From the NCBI RefSeq assembly GCF_018130505.1, contig NZ_JAFCKH010000009.1:62001-126000 (forward strand): 64,000 nt of DNA, given 5' to 3'. Below the pieces are notes generated by a model that worked only from the letters and a program-made list of their open reading frames with translations, ran no database searches and was not told the DNA's origin. Of this stretch, positions 50,515 through 59,685 are shown one piece after another. A program made the translations under genes and the position numbers. Origin of the DNA: Bradyrhizobium tropiciagri (lineage in GTDB: Bacteria > Pseudomonadota > Alphaproteobacteria > Rhizobiales > Xanthobacteraceae). The number at the start of each line of letters is the position of its first letter. Position 1 is the first letter of the stretch.

Positions 50515-51006
50515 TCAATCCGGTGTGATATTCGGGATTGGGAGTTCGGCCAGGTCATCCTCGTAGCTGGCCTGGGGGCTTTCGTCGTGGCCGCAAGCAG
50601 TGACATCCAGGCGCGTGCTGATATCCGCACTGGTGCCGAGAATTCTGCCTACGGGACAAAGGTTCGCGGCTTCCAGCAAGAATGCGCGCTGCGGCGCGTC
50701 GAGCTCTCCGCCCAGCACGAGGATGCGCTCGAATGAATCTCTCTTGCCTTGGGATCCATGGCGGAAGCTGACGCCCACCGCCACCCGCTCCAGCGGAAGT
50801 TTCTGGCGGCGGGCCTGAAAACGAACGCTCATGGCGGTGCATGCGGCGAGAGATGCGCTGAGAAGGTCGTAAGGATTGGGACCAGAAGAAATCCGGCCGA
50901 CGCCATCCGGACCACCGACGGGAAACCGGGAGTCGCCGACATGGCAAACCAGCGCACCGTGATTTGTGGGGTCGCTTGCAACGACGACTTCGCGAATCTT
51001 GGTCAT
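50515..51006 (-). CDS. OsmC family peroxidase-like protein
   Basis: This 163-residue protein has the OsmC/Ohr fold with GPNPYDLLSASLAACTAMSVRFQARRQ (near residue 42, containing the first catalytic Cys) and a second Cys in LLEAANLCPVGRIL (near residue 112). These two cysteines reduce organic hydroperoxides in Ohr and OsmC. It starts at ATG 51006 and is divergent from the RND pump across a region with copy C of the 38-bp element, at 261 bases. A pump and a hydroperoxidase under one element would fit a solvent or peroxide response. Confidence 0.91.
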   Translation of the reverse strand: MTKIREVVVASDPTNHGALVCHVGDSRFPVGGPDGVGRISSGPNPYDLLSASLAACTAMSVRFQARRQKLPLERVAVGVSFRHGSQGKRDSFERILVLGGELDAPQRAFLLEAANLCPVGRILGTSADISTRLDVTACGHDESPQASYEDDLAELPIPNITPD

Positions 51007-51515
51007 GATTGGGCCCGATCGTTCGAATGATTGATCTACCGGCCTCGACGAGTGTGTACGCTGCGCAAAGCAGTGTTGAAGTGCATGCGAAACCGCGTCC
51101 GGCCGGTACGTTCAGCAGCTAAATCCGACGACCATTCGGGTAAAGCTATCGTATCCATAACCGCCCGGAATGCTCGGCGTGAGGTTGTCTTCGCGCCGGG
51201 CCATCGCGCCTCGGTCAGCGTTCCAGCTGATGGGACTTTCTTGCTACTGCGTCAGGCCGCGCGGCAATAACGACCGTTTATCGACTCCATTGCGAGAGGT
51301 GATTTCCCCTCGCCGTCATTGCGCGGCCATTCTCCAAAGCATCGTCGAGCCGAAACTTGCGGTGCTGCGATCGACCTGCAGCGTCATTGAAATCAAGTTT
51401 GAGTTCGTCACCGCGAACGACGGTGCGAATGCTGCTGCGCGTATGAGACTGGTCGACGGTAACACTGCGACCTGTCCAAGTCGTCGCAACATTATAAGCC
51501 TTTGGAGAGACGGAA
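51007..51515. other. Divergent promoter region carrying copy C of the 38-bp element
   Basis: This 509-base gap between the OsmC gene and the RND adaptor gene has no supported coding region; the two plus-strand frames seen (51031-51270, 51170-51529) have neither ribosome-binding site nor family likeness. It carries copy C of the conserved element. Confidence 0.7.
51267..51304 (-). repeat. Conserved 38-bp element, copy C (LysR-type box)
   Basis: Read on the minus strand, it has AATCACC, then TCTCGCAATGGAGTCG, then ATAA-N7-TTAT. It matches copy A at 34 of 38 positions and copy B at 31. It lies 261 bases from the OsmC start and 212 bases from the RND adaptor start. Its arms ATAA/TTAT are the best inverted repeat of the three copies. 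Confidence 0.65.
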
Positions 51516-52811
51516 GTGAGTACGACTGACAGAGCGGAGCATCGGGCTCCGGTGCCCGGGCTCGATCGCGGTTCGTTTCGTCGCCTTCCACGGTGCGGCG
51601 GCGCACCTATCGGTCTGCTGTTAGCCCTGGCGCTCGCTGGTTGCGACGAGAAAGCGCAATCGCAGGCGGCCGCGCCTCCACCGCCACCGGTGACTGTCGC
51701 GCAGCCGGTGAAGCGCACGGTCACCGACTGGGACGAATTCACCGGCCGCTTCGAGGCGATCGAGGAGGTCCAGGTTCGCGCTCGCGTCGGCGGCTTCGTC
51801 AACAGCGTCGAGTTCAAGGACGGTGCGATCGTCCATGCCGGCGATCTGCTCTACATCATCGACCCGCGCCCGTTCGAGGCGGTCAAGCTGCAGGCCGAAG
51901 GCCAGCTCGCCGACGCGCGCGCCAAGGGCGAGCTTGCCAAGCGCGAGCTCGACCGTGGGCTGACCCTGGTTCAGACCAGCGCGGTCTCCGAGCAGGTCGT
52001 CGACCAGCGCCGTCAGGCCCTGCAGGCGGCTCATGCGGCCGAGACCCAGGCGGAGGGCGCGCTGAAGGCGGCCCAGCTCAACGTCGAATTTACTTACGTG
52101 CTGGCGCCGATCACCGGCCGGGTCAGCCGGCATCTGGTGACCCCGGGCAACCTCGTGCAGGGCAGCGAGGGCGGCTCGACGCTCCTGACCTCGATCGTCT
52201 CGCTCGATCCGATCTACGTCTATTTCGATGTCGACGAGGCGACCTATCAGCGCAACAGCAAGCTCTGGTTCGAAGGCAGGCGGCCGAGTTCGCGCGACAC
52301 CGCAAATCCGGTGCAGGTGACGCTGACCGGCGAGACCAAGCCTTCGCATGAGGGCAAGATGGACTTCCTCGACAACCGCCTCGACGTCTCGACCGCGACG
52401 CTGCGCAGCCGCGCGATTATCCCGAACAGAGATCTCTCAATTTTGCCGGGGCAGTTCGGCCGCGTCAGGATCATCGGCTCCTCGCCCTACGAGGCGCTGC
52501 TGATTCCCGACACCGCCATCGCCACCGACCAGTCACGCAAGATCGTGTTCGTGGTCAAGAATGACAACACGGTGGAGGCAAGGCCGGTGGTGCTCGGCCC
52601 GCTTGACGACGGGCTGCGGGTGATCCGCGAGGGCCTCAAGGCGGAGGATCACGTCATTGTCGACGGACTGCAACGCGCCCGCGTCGGCGCCAAGGTGACG
52701 CCGAAGATGGCGCAAGCTCCCGCCGGGGATAAGGCTCCCGCAGCAGATAAGGCTCCCGCAGGGGCCAAAGCGCCGGCAGGCGACAAGAGCCCGGTGGGTA
52801 CCAAGCCATGA
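51516..52811 (+). CDS. RND efflux periplasmic adaptor (AcrA/MexE type), lipoprotein
   Basis: This 431-residue protein has a lipobox (LALALAGC, Cys43), the alpha-hairpin/lipoyl segment VRARVGGFVNSVEFKDGAIVHAGDLLYIIDPRPFEA near residue 90, YVLAPITGRVSRHLVTPGNLV near residue 195, and beta-barrel and membrane-proximal domains. The C-terminus ends with five imperfect copies of a KAPAGD repeat, which is unusual. It links the inner-membrane pump to an outer-membrane channel. The GTG at 51516 has GGAGAGACGGAAG upstream. It overlaps the pump gene by four bases. No outer-membrane channel gene is adjacent. Confidence 0.93.
   Translation: MSTTDRAEHRAPVPGLDRGSFRRLPRCGGAPIGLLLALALAGCDEKAQSQAAAPPPPPVTVAQPVKRTVTDWDEFTGRFEAIEEVQVRARVGGFVNSVEFKDGAIVHAGDLLYIIDPRPFEAVKLQAEGQLADARAKGELAKRELDRGLTLVQTSAVSEQVVDQRRQALQAAHAAETQAEGALKAAQLNVEFTYVLAPITGRVSRHLVTPGNLVQGSEGGSTLLTSIVSLDPIYVYFDVDEATYQRNSKLWFEGRRPSSRDTANPVQVTLTGETKPSHEGKMDFLDNRLDVSTATLRSRAIIPNRDLSILPGQFGRVRIIGSSPYEALLIPDTAIATDQSRKIVFVVKNDNTVEARPVVLGPLDDGLRVIREGLKAEDHVIVDGLQRARVGAKVTPKMAQAPAGDKAPAADKAPAGAKAPAGDKSPVGTKP
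52714..52809 (+). repeat. In-frame tandem repeat encoding KAPAGD-like units in the adaptor C-terminus
   Basis: Five imperfect 18-base units encode APAGDK, APAADK, APAGAK, APAGDK and SPVGTK. They add a low-complexity Lys/Ala/Pro tail beyond the adaptor's conserved domains. Slippage during replication could have formed it. Confidence 0.75.
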
Positions 52812-55800
52812 ATCTCGGAAGGCTTTCCATCAACCAGCCCATCCTTGCGATGGTGCTCTCGATCGTGCTTGTGATCGTCGGCACGATCGCCTACCAGACG
52901 CTGCCGGTCTCGGAATATCCGCAGGCGGTGCCGCCGACCGTTACCGTCACCACGCAATATCCGGGCGCTTCGGCGCAGACCGTGGCCGACACCGTCGCCG
53001 CTCCGATCGAGCAGGAGATCAACGGCGTCGAGGACATGCTGTATCTCTACAGCCAGGCGACCTCGAACGGCCAGCTCACCATCACCGTTACCTTCAGGCT
53101 GGGCACCGATCTCGACAAGGCTCAGGTGCTGGTGCAGAACCGCGTTGCGATCGCGCAACCGCGGCTGCCCGAGGAGGTGCAGCGCAACGGCGTCGTCACG
53201 CGTAAAAACTCGCCCGACATCCTGATGGCCGTGTTCGTGCTGTCGCCGGACGACTCGTTCGATCAGCTCTACATTTCCAACTACACGCTGCTGCAGGTTC
53301 GCGACGAGCTGTTGCGGCTCGACGGCGTCGGCGACATCCAGATGTTCGGCGCGCGCGACTATTCGATGCGGCTGTGGCTCGATCCCGACCGGATCGCTGA
53401 TGTCGGTCTGACATCCGGCGAGGTGCTGGCGGCGATCCGCGCCCAGAACCTGCAGATCACCGGCGGACAGATCGCGGAGCCGCCGATCGCCGATCGCGCA
53501 TTCCAGCCCAACCTCGTCTTCACCGGCCGCCTCAAGGACATCAGGCAGTTCGAGGACATTGTTGTGAAGGCCGGCTCCGATGGCCGCACCGTGCGGCTGC
53601 GCGACGTCGCCCGCGTCGAGCTCGGTGCGCTGTCCTACGCCACCAGTAGCCGCATATTGCGCAAGTCCGCGGTCGCGATGGTGGTGACCCAACGGCCCGG
53701 ATCGAATGCGCTCGCCACGGCGAAGGCAATCTCCACCACCATGGCGAGGCTGAAGGAGAGTTTTCCGAAAGGGCTCGACTACAACATCGGCTACAACCCG
53801 ACCGAATTCATCGCCCAGTCGGTCCATGAGCTGATCAAGACGGTCTATGAGGCGATGGCGCTCGTCGTCATCGTTGTGCTGGTATTCCTGCAGGGCTGGA
53901 GACCTGCGATCATCCCGATCATCGCGATCCCGGTGTCGCTGGTCGGCACCTTCGCGGTGATGGCGGCGCTCGGCTTCTCGATCAACAATCTGACGCTGTT
54001 CGGCCTCGTGCTCGCGGTCGGCATCGTGGTCGACGACGCCATCGTGGTGGTCGAGAATGTCGAGCGGCATCTGCAGCGCGGTCTGAGCCGGCGCGAGGCG
54101 GCGCTCAAGACCATGGAGGAGGTCGGCGGCGCGCTGGTCTCGATTGCACTGGTGCTGTGCGCGGTGTTCGTGCCGACCGCCTTCCTCGGCGGCATCTCCG
54201 GACAGTTCTTCCAGCAATTCGCCGTGACGATTGCGGTCGCGACGGCGATCTCCTGTTTCTGCTCGCTGACGCTGTCGCCGGCGCTGGCCTCGCAGATCCT
54301 GGTGCCGCACGAGGAGAAGCGTCCGCCGGCGCGTTGGAACATCATCGCGCGCGGCTGGGAGAGCTTCACAGGCGTCTTCAACCGCGTGTTCGACCGGTTG
54401 TCGAATGGCTATGCGGCCATGGCATCCTTCGTGATCCGGCATTCGGCGCTGATGCTGTTGCTCTATGTCGCGCTGATCGGCAGCGCCGGCTGGCTGCTCG
54501 CCACCACTGCGCAGGGCTTCATCCCGGCGCAGGATCGCGGTTACCTCATCATCTCAGTCCAACTGCCGGGCGCCGCGTCGCTGGCGCGGACCGCTTCTGT
54601 GGTGCGCGAAATCGAGCGGATCGCGCTGGATACGCCAGGGATCGTCCGTGTTGGGGCGTTCAGCGGCTTCTCCGGCGCGACACGCACGCAGCAGGGCAAC
54701 GCTGCGGCGTTGTTCCCGGTGTTCGACGAGCCGGAGGCGCGGCAGAAGAGGGGATTGTCGGCCAACGCGATCACGGCCGATCTGCGCAAACGGCTCTCGG
54801 TGATCCGGGGGGCATTCATCATCGTGATTCCCCCACCTGCCGTGCCCGGTATCGGCACCGGCGGCGGCTTTGCCATCCGCATCCAGGATCGACAGGGGCG
54901 CGGGCCCGAACTGCTGGCGGCCGCGACCGACGAACTGGTTGCCGCCGCGCGGAAGTCGCCGAACCTGACCTCCGTGTTCTCGCCGTTCTCGGCGAACACG
55001 CCGCAACTGTTCGTCGACATCGATCGCGTCAAGGCGCAGAAGCTTGGTGTTCCCATTGCCGGCATCACCGATACGATCGAGACCTATTTCGGTTCGACCT
55101 ACGTCAACGACTTCAACCTGTTCGGGCGCACCTATCACGTCACCGCGCAGGCCGATCTTCCGTTCCGCAAGGAGAATTCCGATCTCGCGCGGCTGCGTAC
55201 CCGCAACGCGGCAGGCGACATGGTGATGCTCGGCAGCATCGTCGACTTCAAGGACGTATCGGGGCCTGACCGTGTCGCGCGCTACAATCTCTACTCGGCG
55301 TCCGAGCTGCAGGGCGAGCCGGCACCGGGTGTCAGCTCGGCGACGGCGCTGAGCACCATCAAGCAACTCGCCGACCAGACGTTGCCGAGCGGCTTCTCGT
55401 TCGAATGGACCGACCTGTCCTATCAGCAGGTGACCGGCGGCAATGCCGGCCTCTACGTGTTCCCGATCTGCGTGCTGTTCGTCTATCTGGTGCTGGCCGC
55501 GCAATACGGCAGCTGGACACTGCCGTTCGCGGTGATCCTGATCGTGCCGATGTGCCTGTTCGCGGCCACCATCGGCGTGCGCATCATGGGGCAGGACGTC
55601 AACATCCTGACCCAGATCGGCTTCGTGGTGCTGGTGGGGCTGGCCGCCAAGAACGCGATCCTGATCGTCGAGTTCGCGCGTGACATCGAGCTCGAGGGCA
55701 AATCGCGGCTGGAGGCTGTGATCGAGGCCTGTCGCCTTCGCTTGCGGCCGATCCTGATGACCTCGTTCGCCTTCATCCTCGGCGTGCTGCCGCTGGTGGT

Positions 55801-55987
55801 GTCGAGCGGTTCGGGCTCGGAGATGCGTCAGGCGGTCGGCGTTGCCGTGTTCTTCGGCATGCTCGGCGTCACGCTGTTCGGCCTCGTGTTCACGCCGATC
55901 TTCTACATGGTGGTGCGCAATCTCGCGGAGGGGAAGAACGAGGGCAAGCCGTCGTTCGGACGGCATGAAGTCGCGGAACATGTCTAG
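52808..55987 (+). CDS. RND efflux pump, inner-membrane transporter (AcrB/MexF/HAE1 type)
   Basis: This 1059-residue protein is the usual size for HAE1 RND pumps. It has the N-terminal transmembrane helix and [40 protein letters not shown], the [25 protein letters not shown] proton-relay segment (TM4, with paired Asp residues, near residue 405), TM10 around [17 protein letters not shown], and two large periplasmic loops. It exports solvents, drugs or plant compounds in a trimer with the adaptor. It is coupled to the adaptor gene (ATGA overlap). Regulation by the element at 51267 is probable. Confidence 0.96.
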   Translation: [1059 protein letters not shown]

Positions 55988-56216
55988 TACCGGAGAACAG
56001 CAGGCGGCGCGGGCGAGGGGAATGGAAACGATAACGACCCGGCATTTCTAATGGTCGGCGTGAATGCTTACTGTTCGTTCAACCGGGCTGACCGCGACGG
56101 CCGCATCGAGTGCTGACAGTGTGGGACGGCGTAATCGTCCCGATCATCCTCCTGGATTGATGCACTCTCCTCGTCGCAAGAGCCCGCTCAAGCAACCAGA
56201 CAAGTAGGAGTCATCG

Positions 56217-56618
56217 ATGTCGTTCCGCTTCATCACCAAGTCCATCCACGCTTACCTGATCGACTACCCCGTCGCGATCGCCTTGATCGCAGCGCCGTTC
56301 GTGCTGGAGCTTGGCACGAGCGAACCGGCCGCAATGTGGCTTTCGGTCGTCACTGGTGTGGCCGCGCTGCTTCTGGCCGCCCTGACTGACCATCCCGCCG
56401 GGCTCGTCAAGATCATCCCGTACTGGCTGCACCTTTGGGTCGATCGCGCCGTCGGCGTGGTGTTTGTCATCGCCCCGTTTGCTTTCCGATTCTCCGGGCT
56501 CGACGCTTGGTACTACTGGGTTCTCGCTGCCGCTGTCCTGCTCACGACCTCAGTCTTCAACGCCCCTGAGGAGCCGGTCGTTACGCGGTCGACATTGGGC
56601 GGGCGCACAGCGGCCTGA
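56217..56618 (+). CDS. SPW-repeat-like membrane protein
   Basis: This 133-residue protein has four hydrophobic helices arranged as two repeats (DYPVAIALIAAPFVLELG with LSVVTGVAALLLAALTDHP, then WVDRAVGVVFVIAPFAFRFSGLDAWYYWVLAAAVLLTTSVFN). The repeated APF plus W pattern is like SPW-repeat proteins, a family without a defined function. The ATG at 56217 has AGGAG seven bases upstream. It lies 229 bases after the RND pump on the same strand; a separate transcript is possible. Confidence 0.75.
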   Translation: MSFRFITKSIHAYLIDYPVAIALIAAPFVLELGTSEPAAMWLSVVTGVAALLLAALTDHPAGLVKIIPYWLHLWVDRAVGVVFVIAPFAFRFSGLDAWYYWVLAAAVLLTTSVFNAPEEPVVTRSTLGGRTAA

Positions 56619-56714
56619 AGGCGGCGACGGCGCTCCACTTGCTTGCGAAGCGCGGCGACAGTGAAGCCCCGGGGCGTTGGTTAGACTGAAATGGTGCGAA
56701 AGAGAAGGAAACAG

Positions 56715-58310
56715 ATGTCCGAGGAGAGCTACGACATCGTCATTGTTGGCGCGGGCGCGGCCGGCTGCGTCGTGGCGAGTTATCTCGCCGAACACACCGA
56801 TGCATCGATCGCGCTGATCGAAGCGGGCGACATGGATCGCGATCCGTTCATTCACATTCCCGCGGGCTTCGCCAATATCCTGGTCCACGACCGGCATGTC
56901 TGGAAATACGAGACGGTTCCCCAGCACGGCAAAAGACGAGCATATCGCTCGGGCAAAGTACTCGGCGGCGGCTCCTCGATCAATGCGATGTGCTACGTTC
57001 GTGGCCAGACACGCGACTTCGCCGCGTGGCAGGACGCCGTCGGCGACACCGGCAAATGGTCGTATGAAGACCTGCTTCCCGTCTTCATGGCGCAGGAACG
57101 CAACGACACCTTCCACGACACATATCACGGCATCAACGGTGGTCTGGCGGTCCAGTTGCCCAAGGGCATCAACGAGCTGAACCAATATTGCCTCAAGGCC
57201 TTCCAGGAATATGGGATTCCCTATAATCCCGACTATAACGGCGAGAGCCAGATCGGCGTCTCGCCGGTGCAGTCGACGGTCGGACATCAACGCCGGTGCA
57301 GCGCGGTCGACGCTTATCTCCGTCCGCACCTCGCCTCAGGGCGCGTCACTCTTCTCACCAGCACGACCGTCATTCGGATTCTCGTCGAGAACAAGCGGGC
57401 TGTCGGCATCGAATTGAAGGACAACGGCCTCGAGCGGATCATGGCCGGCGAAGTCGTGCTGTCGGCCGGTGCCGTCCATAGCCCGAAGATCCTGATGCAC
57501 TCGGGCGTTGGACCGGCCGAGCAGCTGCGGCGACACGGCATCGCGGTGATCGTCGATTCTCCGGGAGTGGGCGAAAATCTCCATGATCACCCGATGGTGC
57601 CGGTTCGTGCCTATGTGAAGGGCGATCTCGGCTATCAGGCAGCCGCGCAGGGCCTAGGCACCATCAAGGCGGGCCTGCGCTATCTCGTCACCAAGGATGG
57701 CCCGGCGTCGGGCAACGGCATCGAGACGGTTACCCACTGGAACCCGTCAGACTTCGCCGCCGACCCCACGATCCAGTGCTATCACGCTCCGATCATCTTG
57801 AACGAGCAACTCGGCCCGACCGGCGACCGCTCGGGCGTCACCTTCGAACTCGTGGTGCTTCAGCCCAAGAGCCGTGGCTGGGTGCGGCTTGCGGATGGCG
57901 ACCCGACGTCGATGCCCCTCATCAACCCGAACTTCGTCGGCGACGAGGAAGACCTGAAGGCCGCGGTAGAATCGGTGCGGGCAATCCGCGCGGTTATGGC
58001 CCAGGAGTCGTTGGCGTCGGTGATCGAGGAAGAGATGGATCCCGGTCCGCATGTCCAATCGGACGCAGAGATCGGCGAATGGGTGAAGCGTGTCGTGACG
58101 ACGATGTGGCACCCGGTCGGGACGTGCCGGATGGGTCAGGATGAGCGAGCGGTGGTCGACGCAAGGCTCCGGGTCCGCGGGATCGATCGGCTCCGGGTGA
58201 TCGACGCCTCGATCATGCCGAACATCACCAGCGGCAATACCAACGCCCCGACCCAGGCGCTCGCGCGGCACGCCACGGCGATGCTGGTCGAGGATCTGAA
58301 GCGAGGGTAG
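56715..58310 (+). CDS. GMC family FAD oxidoreductase (choline/alcohol dehydrogenase-like)
   Basis: This 531-residue flavoprotein has the GMC pattern: the FAD Rossmann motif YDIVIVGAGAAGCVVASYLAE, the GMC signature GKVLGGGSSINAMCYVRGQ (near residue 80), SAGAVHSPKILMHSGVGP (near residue 255), and the C-terminal TTMWHPVGTCRMGQD with the catalytic His and GNTNAPTQALARHATAML. Members oxidise alcohols such as choline, glucose or long-chain alcohols. The ATG at 56715 has AGAAGGAAACAG upstream and is preferred over 56691. It is convergent with an AraC regulator that may control it. Confidence 0.93.
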   Translation: MSEESYDIVIVGAGAAGCVVASYLAEHTDASIALIEAGDMDRDPFIHIPAGFANILVHDRHVWKYETVPQHGKRRAYRSGKVLGGGSSINAMCYVRGQTRDFAAWQDAVGDTGKWSYEDLLPVFMAQERNDTFHDTYHGINGGLAVQLPKGINELNQYCLKAFQEYGIPYNPDYNGESQIGVSPVQSTVGHQRRCSAVDAYLRPHLASGRVTLLTSTTVIRILVENKRAVGIELKDNGLERIMAGEVVLSAGAVHSPKILMHSGVGPAEQLRRHGIAVIVDSPGVGENLHDHPMVPVRAYVKGDLGYQAAAQGLGTIKAGLRYLVTKDGPASGNGIETVTHWNPSDFAADPTIQCYHAPIILNEQLGPTGDRSGVTFELVVLQPKSRGWVRLADGDPTSMPLINPNFVGDEEDLKAAVESVRAIRAVMAQESLASVIEEEMDPGPHVQSDAEIGEWVKRVVTTMWHPVGTCRMGQDERAVVDARLRVRGIDRLRVIDASIMPNITSGNTNAPTQALARHATAMLVEDLKRG

Positions 58311-58399
58311 GGCACTCTGGCGCACGCGTGGACGAAGCTCGTGCTATCGTCCGCGCAGTCGCACCTGAGCCTGTCGATCTCGTTGCCGGAACCTCGTTC

Positions 58400-59422
58400 T
58401 CAGATACCCCTCCGGGCCTCGCCATCCTTGGCCATCCGCCGGTAGTCGCTCGGATCGCGATCGTACGCCTTTCGAAATGCGCGCACAAAACTCGAACGGC
58501 TCTCGTAGCCCGCATTAAGGGCAACGACGTCGATCGACATCGTCGTTGTGGTCAAGTCGATAGCGGCCTGGCGCATCCTCAAGTCCCGCAAGATGGCCAT
58601 CGGGGATTTTCCGAAGATGTCCGAGAATCTCGCCATGAACGCCGAACGACTCAATCCTGCACTGTGTGCCAGGCTTTGAACAGAATGGGCAGCTCCCGGC
58701 CGCGCCACCATGTCCGCAAAAGCCCGGGTGACCTGCCTGTCGGCAAGTATCGAGAATCGCTCAGTCCAGCGCTTGGATGACCTGACGGACCGTCGCACCA
58801 GCGAGACAATAATCTGCTTCAGCAAGGACGCCGTCATGGCTCCGACGCCGACCTCTTGCTGCATCAGCTCTTCCATCGCCTCGCGAAGCTTCAGATCGAT
58901 CTTGTCCGCCGGCTCGAATTGCTCGATCACCGGTTCGCGGAGCTCTCCGAACAGCCTCACCGACTGACCGAACGATGCGTTGAAAAAGCCGCAGACCTGA
59001 ACGATTTCAGGTTGCCCGTTCGGCACTGCGACGCGGAGGATGCCGTCTTGACGAGTCCAGCAGTCTTTCGAAATGAGCTTCGGTGGGCCGCCTTCACCGT
59101 CAACCTCGATCATGAACGGAGTATTCGGTGGGACGATGATGAGCAAATGAGGGCGCAACGGCATCGGTGGCGCGCCGTTGATCGATATGCGTCCCACGCC
59201 GCTCAGGTTGTAGTGGATCCCGGGTACGTCAATCGTCCCAAATTCGACCCGATGGCCGTTCGGCACCAGTATCTCGGTCAGCGCGATGACATCGATGTCG
59301 AGCGCCTGCATCAGGTTGTCGAGGTCAGTCGTGGACAATTTGACTGTGGAACCCGTGGGCAGCAACATGTTCTGTCCGACGGGAACTTGCGTTGGAACCG
59401 CCTTGGTGTGCATGGCTGTCAT
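58400..59422 (-). CDS. AraC family transcriptional regulator
   Basis: This 340-residue protein has an N-terminal cupin-like sensor domain (AraC_binding/cupin_6, with PHLLIIVPPNTPFMIEVDG) and a C-terminal AraC DNA-binding domain with two helix-turn-helix motifs (HSVQSLAHSAGLSRSAFMARFSDIFGKSPMAILRDLRMRQAAIDL, then VALNAGYESRSSFVRAFRKAYDRDPSDYRRM). It is convergent with the GMC gene, 90 bases away, and the minus-strand molybdoenzyme operon lies upstream of it at 262 bases. It could activate either. The effector is unknown. Confidence 0.92.
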   Translation of the reverse strand: MTAMHTKAVPTQVPVGQNMLLPTGSTVKLSTTDLDNLMQALDIDVIALTEILVPNGHRVEFGTIDVPGIHYNLSGVGRISINGAPPMPLRPHLLIIVPPNTPFMIEVDGEGGPPKLISKDCWTRQDGILRVAVPNGQPEIVQVCGFFNASFGQSVRLFGELREPVIEQFEPADKIDLKLREAMEELMQQEVGVGAMTASLLKQIIVSLVRRSVRSSKRWTERFSILADRQVTRAFADMVARPGAAHSVQSLAHSAGLSRSAFMARFSDIFGKSPMAILRDLRMRQAAIDLTTTTMSIDVVALNAGYESRSSFVRAFRKAYDRDPSDYRRMAKDGEARRGI

Positions 59423-59685
59423 GCCTCTTTATTGCATGGCTAACGGCGCCGATAGTGCTCCTGGACCCGTTCTCCAAGGGATCAGCGAGAGCGCAACCAA
59501 TTATCCTCCCGAACCCGATACCCGATCATGATCCGATCGCCGTTGTATGGAAGTGAAATTCTTGCAGATCGATCCTGATCTGCCTTCAGATCGCAACCGC
59601 TGACAGTGCGGCTTTCGACGCCACCACTGGAAAGCGCGGCAGGCGATGGACGCGAAGAACGAACGACGCGGGGGGACGGCAGGGA

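Noticed and set aside
52649-54442. 597-codon open frame on the minus strand
   Set aside because: It lies wholly antisense to the RND adaptor and pump genes, which have clear homology. Long antisense frames are expected in high-GC coding DNA; the predicted protein is His/Arg-rich and unlike any family.
56022-56045. Possible fourth copy of the 38-bp element after the RND pump
   Set aside because: Only the nine bases ATAACGACC match; the TCTCGCNATGGA part is absent.
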